Source: Eretmocerus hayati (taxonomy: Eukaryota; Arthropoda; Insecta; Hymenoptera; Aphelinidae). From it: a DNA stretch of 64,000 nt. Location: positions 119,878,838-119,942,837 of the forward strand of contig CM056744.1 of the NCBI GenBank assembly GCA_029851415.1. Reading direction: 5' to 3'. A program made the translations under genes and the position numbers. Shown here one piece after another: positions 33,301-40,642 of the stretch. Numbering within the stretch: the stretch's first letter is position 1; the number at the start of each line of letters is the position of its first letter. The notes under the pieces are model-generated. The model made no database searches, was not told where the DNA came from, and saw nothing but the letters and a program-made list of their open reading frames with translations.

Positions 33301-33325
33301 TGGAAACGTGTCGTTTTGGTATCAT
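27314..33325 (-). CDS. pol: Pol: protease, RT, RNase H, OTU-like domain, integrase
   Basis: 2003 codons counted from an ATG 8 bases after the Gag stop. Domains in order: retropepsin (DTGAD, 39-43; GLLGW, 104-108), RT (YLDD, 464-467), RNase H (TTDASDYAIGA, about 611), a low-complexity acidic/Gln-rich linker (about 735-1270), an OTU-like cysteine protease domain (about 1275-1396), then an integrase with an HHCC finger (H..H..CATC), a D,D,E core and a C-terminal tail. RT and integrase are of Ty3/gypsy-errantivirus type. Most gypsy Pol proteins are about 1000-1300 residues; the excess is the linker plus OTU. Expression is probably by -1 frameshift from gag, because the frame is open upstream to the slip site. 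Catalytic residues I could check are present. Confidence 0.93.
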   Translation of the reverse strand: MIPKRHVSIRLLDANQRRHPIVELRCEDFSKETCHFYADTGADVTLLKARCIKEGTHIDREYVIAISGVTAGECLTLGKVTAKLNGFKCDIHIVSNDFAINTDGLLGWREFEEHGGIIDAKEKCLHFANEKIPFVIEDRFRIPPNSAQVIYIRVKNNEAVGYVGIQDMGPGIILGDFVAKNINGRAYAICTNTNDEEVEIELPEVTLEAYEEVEYTQAKGELESNEAVELGEVEENISILRAQVGEKEDRATRVFERIDPKTLERLNQEEIQHIRDLIKERPGIFGLPGEKLKATHLVTHKIVTTTDKPIKAKRYRHPPEIREEMQRQVNELLEAGIITESESPYSSPMWIVKKKPDANGKVKWRMVTDFRQLNSITVGNNYPLPITTDIIESVANARYITAIDLKSGFYQIPMDEGSEHLTAFQAPIGLFQYKRMGMGLCNAPCTFQALMDRVLANLEGVRVYLDDMIVFAKDLQEHGERFRLLMERLDEANLTIEPAKCQFLQEEASFLGHIAGNGRIRMDPKKIEAVRKYPAPTTPKKVKQFLGLASYYRRFVKNFAEIAYPLNQLLRDRTKFDWGTEQQEAFEKLRNALCQEPILQAPKLDEEFLVTTDASDYAIGAILSQGKLNQDRPCAYASRCLKGPELRYSTYDRELLAVVFATEQFRHFLYGRKFTVVTDHEPLKHFHNTKKPDLRFNRLKASLRGCEFDVIYRPGSKNPNADALSRNPVLKEGEENPERPRAELYELAERQESEGAGISSAQVFVVTTRSQKREREDGSDQGTREIDWGELGQVEKSPEKKRINLDESKHSKQDEGNQEPREKQSTLDEAVSEESDSSDLFSSDDNDEDWSGIKMAQRKLRTQEDRGRTGRKFATCQMLEETGDHPGAEPILSQANNRASKLPRVRDEQHIRAEIQITSTPRKDLIIQRPQREINPPLSHRNRKMFGNTVNESGEISESLGKESEELQPGTLVSSKSKEVDLDNCLMETDSTQYVGAPKQDSELNISIERTQTHGRDSMQIESKKDKPELKWNVERFSSGGRIGVQVLVWNEEQESIEQRPQTGEPSNHMQSRYNRPEYQPRVELTRLEIPTVGNSSEILRTPFTIGETAIYRRNEERGVQVRPNLPTNGDIENGMEPSTDFGGLGKENINESDILASCHQENGLSMQDATDSEQNKQQLTGSITLPDSEVADTRGLANNEPLQGNQNTDANTNSASSTPASQEVPVLNPTNDREPALLDMSWDYAGNFTILNEQTSNSSIVRFQNYEEHNECAQPHHTLVHDPDIQTTPPGSCLFYSLIKIFGWDINAPMLRQKLLDSQHLPHCGDPEAAIKILTSQTAYGDADTLYIFSREFNINVCVHVLCSDRIRYAYFRANSVDDFIHLRLRIKHYTPLVNQGLRDEQEAANGLTIRDLFEGNMEVDELSVHDEGSQEQVNETPRITQAEELSHQDDQASPIDVTEFTEEPGVSNRGSLRNDVMARYLVAEARSPREMPSWVEKEEDVAIFTGVKIVNDHPFAHFDNLVYAVPADVQVESEVLSALIERKYLDQDELLSTTRAIGEVIVSGYRDKEVFGLVVKQTTHASALKPDITSTLKVLKELLVHKGIKTLGIIRDLEMLNKNTWGYFVEQCNRIFKKCQISIVLFKNNLPVPPGEERFRIIKEYHESAIGGHKGITKTYDRIASEFYWRNMQADVRAFVRGCATCQTDKLVRVKTRLPMIITDTPASPFEKISMDFVGPKTPTKHGNVYILTIQDCFSKYCILTPTTEATTRVVAKVFVEQFICYFGTPVTILTDQGSHFMGRVFEEFARMFRINKFCTSTYRPQSNGAIERMHHTLNEYLAMYLNENTNWDELLPLAQHAYNTTEHEGLGYSPHEIVFGKRARTPSRFPPRDQLMTYDQYLAEVAEAKIQLRTLAAMNLVQSKFKSKFYHDQKINPKSFREGETVYLLKEPRQGKGDKHYVGPCEILEIDYKKNNAKIKKGDQTRVVHINKLKNHHSNNDDEF
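29138..29503 (-). other. OTU-like protease domain inside Pol
   Basis: Pol residues about 1275-1396. SCLFYSLIKIFGW aligns with the OTU catalytic-Cys helix (usual form DGNCLFRA), giving Cys1294. A central alpha/beta stretch with a GDADTLYIFSREFNINVCV-type strand follows, and RIKHYTPLV provides the His of the usual HY(x)xL box (His1390). The Asp before the Cys loop is replaced (PPGSC). OTU proteases cleave ubiquitin or ISG15-like chains; several viruses use them against host defence. It sits between the linker and the integrase finger, so it might be released by the retroviral protease. Function is inferred. Confidence 0.75.
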
Positions 33326-33333
33326 GTGTTTCT

Positions 33334-36300
33334 TTAGTTCGTCCTGCTCGACGTCGCGGGTTGGCGCCGAGCATCTTGCGAGTTTAAAGACCCGGTAGAG
33401 TTATTGGTTGGCCCTTGGTAGTTGGGTTGTTCGTTTCCTCTTGAATTTTGACTGAAGTTGTTAGTTCTTGGGTCACGTCGTTCGTTTCGTGCAAAGTATT
33501 CGCCTCGATCATTGTGAAATGGGCTCCTATAATTCCGATTTTGATTCGTGTAATTCGGTCGATTATTACGAATATCATCATACCTGCGTTCGAAATTCCT
33601 ATTATTGTAGCTCTGATTGTAATTACGAGGTTCATGTCCACCGCGAAAACCGGTGTTTCGGTCATTGTTATTGTTATAGTTGTCATACCGTGTCGGTCTT
33701 TGTCCGTTGTGTCTAAAACTATTGCCGTTCCCATAGTTACCGCGGCCTCGTATGCCGTTGTCGTTATAATAATCTTGACTGCGGTTATTATAGTTCCTCA
33801 TCGGTGGTCTACCCCCGTTATCGCCGCGATATGTAGCATTATACTGTGAATCATCCATTCCAGGATTCCGGTGTCTATCACGCGATGGGCTATTGCGACC
33901 GGTCGGTGTCCTTGATCTGCTGTCATTTCTAATTTCGCTTCTCGCGGTTTCCCGAGGACGTTCAATCCGATCCTTTCTAACCAGTCCCGAATCGACCGCT
34001 TCGCCTAGTGCTTGGCACTCACTCCTTTCATGGCCCATGATGCTGCAATAGTTGCAAAATTTAGATTCCTGCTTCTTCTTCGGGCACTCTCTTTCAAAAT
34101 GACCACGCGCATGACAATATCGACACTCGTCCGAAGCCACTGCTAAACGGATATTTGCCGATTCTGTCGTCCCCAGCGCGCCTGGATGTATTTCTCTTAT
34201 CTTCTTATCCATGAGTGCTTCGAATACTGGCAATAGTGTCCCTATATCACCCACTGGTCTTTCCATGAACAAGTTCCGTGCGCTAGTTTTATTTTCAAAA
34301 TTGACGGCTTCGGAAATGGCGTCGCGCAAGGTTTGGGGATTCGTTGACCTAACTTGGTGTTGAAGAGCTCCCTCGAGTCCAAACAGGAATTGCTGTAAAG
34401 CCTCAGTATCCGCGTTGTATTTGTATGTTTTCCGTTCGAAATCCTTCAACTTTTGATCCGAATCGTATACGTTGAGCAGGCGGTTGTGTAATGTTTGGAC
34501 ACGTAATCCGTAATCACCGGCGCCCTCTCCTGGTCTTTGTTTGACTAATTTCAACTCGGCTAACACTCGATCGGCACCTCCGACTCCGCTGTATTGCGTG
34601 GTCATATCGATAAGCAAGCGTTCTACTGAATTATATTGCGTGAGCCTTGCGGTATAACCTTCGGCTGCGCGGCCTTTGAGTTTACTCGCTAGTGCCGATA
34701 TAATCCATGGTTCGGAATCCGGCCCGTATTCCTCCACGATGTAACGTACCGATTTACAAAATAACGCCAACATATCGGGATTACCATCGTACGGCATGAT
34801 CTGATTAAGTGCTTGGTGCAAGGAGAGACGGAACTTCGATCCTTGGCGGCGTTCAAAGTTTTGATTCTCAGATGAATTTTTCACTTGCGAACGACGTACC
34901 GTCGCGTGATTTGGATCCTGGTGGTTTTCGTGCGCGGTGGTTCCCCGGTCATCGGTATTGGGTGCAAACATCTCGGGGTATTCGTCGTCGGAAGAATCGG
35001 ACTGGTCTACATATGCTTTCTCATGAATTCTCCCTTGTCGATTGTCCTTTCGGGGTCGAGCTTGGTATTGCTGATTGTTTGAAGCAGTCGGTTGGTGGTT
35101 ATTGCTGGGATTCTGTGGCATTTGCGGTTCCTGACTTGGGTTTGCGCGTGATTGTCCGTTTTCGGGGTTAAATTTGAAGTTCTGTTGGACATACATATTC
35201 TGGACGCGGAGTCGCTCAGTCTGATTGTCAGTGGTGAATCTCATGTCCTGTTCGCTTCGGTCTTGTGATTTCTGGGATATAGCATGTGAATTTAATTGTT
35301 GGTTCACGCGGGGGTTCATTCTTTCGGGGCGTGATACGGTGTCACCACTATGTTGTTTATGGCTGAAATTTGTATTGTATCGAACGCGAGACTCTGCGTC
35401 CATACTCGGAAGTCGGCGGCTAGAGTCATTATTCGGTAGCTCGTTGTTGCAATATCGCGGTTGGTGGATGGAACCTTGGTCAAATTGAACGCGAGACTCT
35501 GCGTCCTTACTCGAAAGTCGGTGGCTAGAGTCATTTTTACGACCTACGCGTGACTGAGCGTCCATACTCGAAAGTCGGGGGCTGCAGTCGTTAACGTTCC
35601 GGAGTCCAGCGTCCATACTCGAAAGTCGGGGGCATGGACTTCGGTCGTTCTCATTACGATATTGTGAATCTAAGCTATGGAAGCGACGTCCAGATGTTTC
35701 CTTGAGTTGACTGCGAGATCGCGCAACCTCAATTCCCGATCGATGATTTGACAAATCTTCTGAACCCCACACGTCGTCATTGGCTGTAGCGTAATTCATT
35801 TGTTTCGTTGGATATTCGGACCAAGTGTCTGCGTTATTGAGGGTCTGTGAATAGGTTTTCGTCGGTGGTGTCCGAGGGGAATTGGATTCGTCTATGCGTG
35901 AGGATTCTGCGTTCATTTGCGAGGTTTTGAATTGTTCGTAGCCCTGCGTGAAGTCGTCAAATACGAGACCAGTTGTTTTAGGCCGTGTTCCCGTAGCTAT
36001 TTGCTGTGACTCGAGATGTGACTTGATCGTTTCCAAAAGAGCCACTTCTGTTTCCGAAAAATAATCGGGGTTCAACGACAGTACTCGTGTTATATCACGT
36101 ATCGCTATCTCCGCGTGTATAGTTCCCGCGTGTTCTAAACCAAGATCAGCCATTATTAACGCGAAGTAGGCGGCGCGCGCCCTTAAGTCCCCTTTGCCCA
36201 TCTCATCATAGTACCTTTCTTTAAGGTCTCGAGCCTCTAAAACGACTATTTCATGCGGGTCAGGGATGCCTCCCGTGGCTTCTGCTGGTCCGTTCGAATC

Positions 36301-36573
36301 GGGATTGTCAGGGGTATTAGTGGGCATAACTTGCAGCGATTCCGCAGTCATTTTGCTGATGTCCTGTCCTTTCGCCATTCTACTAGTTCCCGATAAGAGA
36401 TGGTTCAATTGCACAGTGGCCAATTTCTGACGCGCTAGACCGAGGATGCACAGTCGCGAGTATGGGGATAGTCGGTCGATCAGTTCTAGGTGGTCAATGA
36501 TGTCTTCTATTGGCTCGCAAGCGAGCGTTGCTCGACGTAGATTCGGTATACTAGGATAATTGCGACCTTTCAA
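33334..36573 (-). CDS. gag: Gag, unusually long, with two zinc knuckles
   Basis: 1079 residues. The N-terminal 100 residues are helical. Residues about 200-560 are low-complexity and contain a degenerate repeat around SSMDAxSRV (4-6 copies, about 300-420) with Asn/Ser/Arg-rich sequence. A capsid-like helical core follows (about 575-790). Two CCHC knuckles lie at about 813-852 (CRYCHARGHFEREC and CNYCSIMGHERSEC). The tail is Asn/Arg/Gly/Tyr-rich, with an RGG- and prion-like composition. Typical gypsy/errantivirus Gag is about 400-500 residues, so most of the extra length is disordered. It packages the RNA genome; the long disordered arms may help with a genome several times normal size, but that is speculation. 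The start may instead be the Met near residue 66. Confidence 0.9.
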   Translation of the reverse strand: MKGRNYPSIPNLRRATLACEPIEDIIDHLELIDRLSPYSRLCILGLARQKLATVQLNHLLSGTSRMAKGQDISKMTAESLQVMPTNTPDNPDSNGPAEATGGIPDPHEIVVLEARDLKERYYDEMGKGDLRARAAYFALIMADLGLEHAGTIHAEIAIRDITRVLSLNPDYFSETEVALLETIKSHLESQQIATGTRPKTTGLVFDDFTQGYEQFKTSQMNAESSRIDESNSPRTPPTKTYSQTLNNADTWSEYPTKQMNYATANDDVWGSEDLSNHRSGIEVARSRSQLKETSGRRFHSLDSQYRNENDRSPCPRLSSMDAGLRNVNDCSPRLSSMDAQSRVGRKNDSSHRLSSKDAESRVQFDQGSIHQPRYCNNELPNNDSSRRLPSMDAESRVRYNTNFSHKQHSGDTVSRPERMNPRVNQQLNSHAISQKSQDRSEQDMRFTTDNQTERLRVQNMYVQQNFKFNPENGQSRANPSQEPQMPQNPSNNHQPTASNNQQYQARPRKDNRQGRIHEKAYVDQSDSSDDEYPEMFAPNTDDRGTTAHENHQDPNHATVRRSQVKNSSENQNFERRQGSKFRLSLHQALNQIMPYDGNPDMLALFCKSVRYIVEEYGPDSEPWIISALASKLKGRAAEGYTARLTQYNSVERLLIDMTTQYSGVGGADRVLAELKLVKQRPGEGAGDYGLRVQTLHNRLLNVYDSDQKLKDFERKTYKYNADTEALQQFLFGLEGALQHQVRSTNPQTLRDAISEAVNFENKTSARNLFMERPVGDIGTLLPVFEALMDKKIREIHPGALGTTESANIRLAVASDECRYCHARGHFERECPKKKQESKFCNYCSIMGHERSECQALGEAVDSGLVRKDRIERPRETARSEIRNDSRSRTPTGRNSPSRDRHRNPGMDDSQYNATYRGDNGGRPPMRNYNNRSQDYYNDNGIRGRGNYGNGNSFRHNGQRPTRYDNYNNNNDRNTGFRGGHEPRNYNQSYNNRNFERRYDDIRNNRPNYTNQNRNYRSPFHNDRGEYFARNERRDPRTNNFSQNSRGNEQPNYQGPTNNSTGSLNSQDARRQPATSSRTN
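33345..33388 (-). promoter_or_regulatory. Gag-Pol -1 ribosomal frameshift signal
   Basis: On the minus strand a canonical slippery heptamer T TTA AAC (33388-33382) lies in the Gag frame. After an 8-nt spacer comes a hairpin with a perfect 6-bp stem (TGCTCG 33373-33368 with CGAGCA 33350-33345) and GC-rich loop pairs. A -1 slip enters the pol frame, which has no stop between the heptamer and the pol ATG. The Gag stop lies 46 nt past the heptamer. This is the standard arrangement for retroviral -1 frameshifting. Confidence 0.82.
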
Positions 36574-37004
36574 ATCTCACTATATCCGGAATGTCATAAG
36601 GTGTGAACTGGGGTATAAGATTTGCATACGGGAATGAGTCAAACAGATGCAATCAGCATGCAATAACCACGCGTCCTGCTATTAGGATGAAATTTATCGT
36701 ATAACTATGGCGTTCTAGAGCATATGGTGGCTATAGTATAGGAATTACTAACCGTATATATGGTAAGATCGAACGAATCAGTTATTTTCTATAGTCCTTT
36801 GCCTCGCGACTCTCCCCACGAGGGATATATATGTAAGGGCAGAATCGAATTGACTTACCCTGAGGCTACTAAGATGATGGTGAAGCAGATCTGCATTGAC
36901 ATCCTTCCTTCTTCCTTACTGTTATTGATGATTTTGTTGGTGGTGGTTCAGTGGAAAAACGCGACGCGGATGACGCGTTTAAATTCTTCGTAACCTTTAC
37001 AACG
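36574..37004 (-). other. 5' leader between primer site and gag
   Basis: 431 bp without a convincing frame. It is expected to hold packaging signals and the donor for spliced env mRNA; I could not fix either by eye. Confidence 0.5.
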
Positions 37005-37024
37005 GATTCCCGGCCGATGCACCA
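37005..37024 (-). promoter_or_regulatory. Primer binding site, complementary to tRNA-Gly
   Basis: The plus strand here reads as the 3' end of a tRNA including CCA (GATTCCCGGCCGATGCACCA). It agrees with the acceptor/T-arm end of insect tRNA-Gly(GCC) over 20 nt as I know that sequence. It lies 4 nt inside the 5' LTR, the correct place for minus-strand priming. Confidence 0.8.
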
Positions 37025-37028
37025 GATT

Positions 37029-37512
37029 TGTTACGTGTTAAGGGTCCTTCAATCCGTTCTCCGCTGAGCTCCTGGACGCAGCTAGAGGTTGTGTAAAGGT
37101 TCGGTCAATGATCCAGAAGACAAGTGGTAGAATGCAATCGGTGTTTATTCAATAAATAATACAATCCCGAGAGAGACTATAACTCGTGACTCTACTGATT
37201 CTATGATACGACGAGGCCAACACTGGCTGCGAATACTCGTCTTAAATGCGTCTACCGCGATGTGGTCCGGTCAACGATTCGTAATCGACTGAGACTCTAG
37301 AAGCCGCTGTTCAGGCCTTTGTTCCGTATTTATATTCTGCTGCAATCCATATCCCTTCTTGCTTTCTGCTGACGCCTCGTGAGTCGAGTGCGGGCGTACG
37401 TGAGTCAGCTCGAGGCCAATGTCCGCCTCTCGCTTGAGGTCACTCATGACGTACCTGAAGCCTGCACATTCTCTACCGGTCAATGAATCGTTACGGACCT
37501 AGTCCCGTAACA
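37029..37512 (-). repeat. 5' LTR
   Basis: 484 bp, apparently identical to 5662-6145. TATA-like box at about 37325-37338 and AATAAA at 37144-37149 on the minus strand. It is flanked on the right by the TTAT duplication (37513-37516). Confidence 0.95.
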
Positions 37513-37522
37513 TTATATAATT

Positions 37523-37900
37523 ACTTACCATTGTCAATATTAATGGTTCAAACCATTTTGATCCATCTACTGTGACAATGGTAACTAGTAGTTTGCCACC
37601 TTTGACTGAGCATCCATTAAACTGTCAAAGAGAAATTGTAAGTATGAGATGTTTTGCATGTGGTAATTGAAATGTTGGGTCTCAATTGCTTACTTTTAGT
37701 TTGAGAGACGGCGGTGTAACTAGTTAGACATACCACAAACTGGCTCGCATGTTTGTTTACATGTCAAGAGTGAGGCACGTCAAGAGTTCCAATGTTTGAA
37801 ACAAGTTTGGAAATGTAATCCTTGGTTGAGGTCCTTAATAACAATATTTTATCAAAACATTTTGAGTCATCTACTGTGACAATGGTAACTAATAGTTGAC
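37523..37900. repeat. Old repeat, right half, flanking the DIRS element
   Basis: The first bases (ACTTACCATTGTCAATATT) continue the sequence broken at 810. The part at about 37600-37835 is the inverted match of about 585-811. Two direct copies of a GTGACAATGGTAACTA segment lie near 37570 and 37876. Confidence 0.6.
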
Positions 37901-38907
37901 CACTTTTGGTTGACAACCTTTTCACAAGCGGGGGCTTACAGATTTCGAATTCAGAGGTTACGTGAACTCATCTATCAATAACAGAAGAACTGATATTTTC
38001 ATAACGAATGCTTGTGCAAGTTTGAGATTCAAGATTTCATTAATGAATCTACTCATCACTTTCTGATTCTCATAAGCAAATACTATGGTTGGAGACTCTG
38101 AGATCAAAGCTTCCGTTAGTAAATTGATCCTTCACTTTTGGATGTTTATGTGCGAATGCTTACGGAATCTCAAATCTAAACTTTCATCTATGAATTTACT
38201 TTTCACTCAAAGAACAAAAAAACTTATATTCACATCTCAAATGACAAGCGAATGTCTGAATGAAAAACTGTACATTATTGTAATCACCAGTTCTGAGGAA
38301 CGCAGGACTCCATCCTATGTACATAACGAATGTCACATGAATAAATTTTAGTTACCGATTCTTGCAATTATCAGATTAAGAACAATATATGCCCTTTGAG
38401 CGGAACTTTCACATTTGTGTTCATTGAAGTTATCTTGTATATACACTCAATACGGATTATTTTTATTAAAATGGCATCACCCGCCAATCGCGGCCAGAGG
38501 GTTTCACCTTCCTGCGCACGTGGTCGCCACGCACATCATTTTTTTCCATATGTCTCTTCTCATCTTCACACTTCCCATCAAGATCCTCCAAGTTAACCTC
38601 GCAACCATACGAGGCTTGGAGGTGCATGGTTCGAGTTAAAGTAATTCAACTCGATCTATGACATGAGTCAGCGAAATTAGTTGACACAATGCTACTGGCT
38701 ACTGGCAAAAGCTGATCAATTGTAATTCAATCATTTCAAATATTTGTTATCATCTAACTTAGATTTGTCCGCTCTCCGTTAAGCCTAAATTGCAAGAGAA
38801 TCGGAGGAAGATGGGAATAAAAATGTGCGTATATTATAGGTTAGGAGGTTCCCGTGGTCGAATTATTCCCACTTTTCTCCGATTTCATTATGATTTGGGC
38901 TAACAAG
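37901..38907. other. Intergenic, no gene seen
   Basis: AT-rich sequence with short frames only. The frame at 38085-38351 has no recognisable motif. Confidence 0.45.
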
Positions 38908-39051
38908 GAGAGTCCAAGGGGTTCGGGAGCTGGATCTGGCTGAAACTCTGGGAACATCTCCTTTTGGCACCAAAATATGATACCCAAAGCCGCAGCGTCT
39001 AACGCTCAAGCGTTTCCGAGCTACAGGCTACAAACAATGCATTACAGTATA

Positions 39052-39085
<34 letters not shown>

Positions 39086-39253
39086 ATTTTCCGGCATATA
39101 TAGATATACTGTAATGCATGGGTTGTGGCCTGTAGCTCGGAAACGCTTGAGCGTTAGACGCTGCGGCTTTGGGTATCATTTTTTGGTGCCAAAGGGAGAT
39201 GATTCCCAGAGTTTCAGCCAGATCCAGCTCCCGAATCCCTTGGACTCCCCTGG
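38908..39253. repeat. Foldback element (346 bp) with (TA)n centre
   Basis: Arms of about 150 bp (38908-39062 and 39095-39253) are near-perfect reverse complements, from GTCCAAGGGG at one end to CCCTTGGAC at the other. The loop holds a (TA)n run. MITE-like hairpin; no clear target duplication was seen. Confidence 0.8.
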
Positions 39254-39584
39254 TAAGCGACGGATTGAGGAATACAAGCTGGACAATAACAAGTATTCGA
39301 CAACTCGTCTCACACTTTGAATCGTCAAACTTTTTATTAACGGTGTATTTCCAAGGTCCACAGTCGCGGTGCACGGTGACCGCATCGCCTTAAGGCCAGT
39401 CCGGAGTCCGTTGCTATATTGAAAGTAGCCCTGAATCCGCTCGGAGGATGAGTCGAATTTTACCCGACCAAATGACTTGGAATTTCACATACATCTATAG
39501 AATGCATGTCTCAATGCTGCTCCAAAGCCAAATACGTCAATTTCACTCGAAAAAGTATCCAGGCGAGGTGTATATGTTACCGTG

Positions 39585-39895
39585 AAAGCCCGAAATCCCT
39601 GATTGCCGGGCATTCACTAGCGAATCCTAAGATTCACTGGTCGAGGCCAGTGAATGCTGACATTCACGAGTGAAAGCCCGGAATTCGTAGCTGATATCGT
39701 TGCTGAGGCCATATTTCGGGTTTTCACTAGTGATTGTCAGCATTCACTGGCCATCGACCAGTGATTGTCAGCATTCATTGGTCTCGACCAGTGATTGTCA
39801 GCACTCACTTGGCATCGACTAGTGAATGTCAGCATTCACTGACCCGGCGTAGTGAATGTCAGCTTTCACTGAGCCGGACCAATGAATGCCGGGGA
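39585..39895. repeat. Short tandem repeat, about 30-bp unit
   Basis: Five to six diverged copies of AGTGAATGTCAGCATTCACT separated by short GACC/GGCC spacers, clearest at 39729-39888. Each unit is partly self-complementary. Upstream copies are inverted relative to each other. Confidence 0.7.
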
Positions 39896-40040
39896 TTGGA
39901 AGAATTGGGAAATGGAACTCGAATAAAATGTCTGACATATTTCCTTATTATCTCAAGTTTTCGAGGCAGGTTGGGATATGAAAAAATCAAGGTATACTGT
40001 TCAATACTCGTTTAACCTGAACGTATGAACCCCGACTCTG

Positions 40041-40131
40041 TGGCAACTCCGAAAAGAGTGAGTTTCACTCTTTTGGAGTGAGAATTTTACGCGGGCCCAA
40101 GTGAATCTCATCATTTCCGAGTTGCCACAAA
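40041..40131. repeat. Small palindromic MITE-like element
   Basis: TGTGGCAACTC at the left end is the reverse complement of GAGTTGCCACA at the right end, with a second inner hairpin (AAAAGAGTGA / TCACTCTTTT). Confidence 0.55.
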
Positions 40132-40642
40132 AAGAAGGTTCACTCAGGAAGATTCCTCTTTATTCATCACCCATCGAATGAGGTCAGGAGTTCCTGATTT
40201 CTAACCTTCATCTACTAAGGTAGCCGTGGCGCGCAAAATTGAAAAGACAATTGTGTAAACATGAGCAGTGTGTTATGAATAATCATAAGAGAAACGTTTA
40301 TGTCACTCAACTTTCGTCATTGACAACTATTTTCTATGAGATATTTCTGAGATCGACAAGTATTTGACATGACATTTTATGAAAGTGGATATAGGCAGCG
40401 CTCCCGTACGGGAACCCGTGTCAAATAGACGGGAATCGGGTAATATACGTGCGTTCCCGTAAGCTGCCCGTGCCGATTTTATCATCTCCGCAAGCTCAAC
40501 GGGCGGTGCACGGGGAGCACCCGTGGCGACCCGTGTAGCTGCAAGCTCACCACCCGTGCGGCTGCCCGTAAATGTAGTTCCCTCGTAGTTTTCCCGTTTC
40601 TACCCGTGCGACTTCGATATTGGGGATGGCAATAGGGGTGGC

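Larger units (their letters stand above)
5662..37512 (-). mobile_element. Giant errantivirus-like LTR element (31,851 bp) with accessory gene cargo
   Basis: Two 484-bp LTRs (5662-6145 and 37029-37512; offset exactly 31,367) appear identical base for base. They start TGTTACGG and end CGTAACA on the element strand. TTAT flanks both sides (5658-5661, 37513-37516), and the homologous DIRS sequence near 1122-1140 shows a single TTAT at that site. Between the LTRs lie a tRNA-Gly primer site, gag, pol and env on the minus strand, and about 18 kb of cargo, mostly plus strand, between pol and env. Typical gypsy/errantivirus elements are about 5-9 kb, so this is several times normal size. All major frames are open, which with matching LTRs points to a recent insertion. 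Confidence 0.93.
811..37522 (-). mobile_element. DIRS-like tyrosine-recombinase retroelement, split by the giant LTR element
   Basis: After removing the LTR element and its 4-bp duplication this element is about 4.86 kb (811-5661 plus 37517-37522). Inverted terminal repeats face each other at about 868-996 and 5535-5661. An internal complementary region at about 1047-1150 joins the complement of both outer ends through a shared ATT, the layout known for DIRS elements, which integrate from a circle without target duplication. ATT is present once at each end (811-813 and 37520-37522). The minus strand carries Gag, RT-RNase H and tyrosine recombinase frames, all open, so the copy was probably intact until the LTR element landed in its terminal repeat. 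Confidence 0.85.

Noticed and set aside
33448..33849. Plus-strand frames opposite the Asn/Arg-rich Gag tail
   Set aside because: Antisense shadows of a biased coding region.
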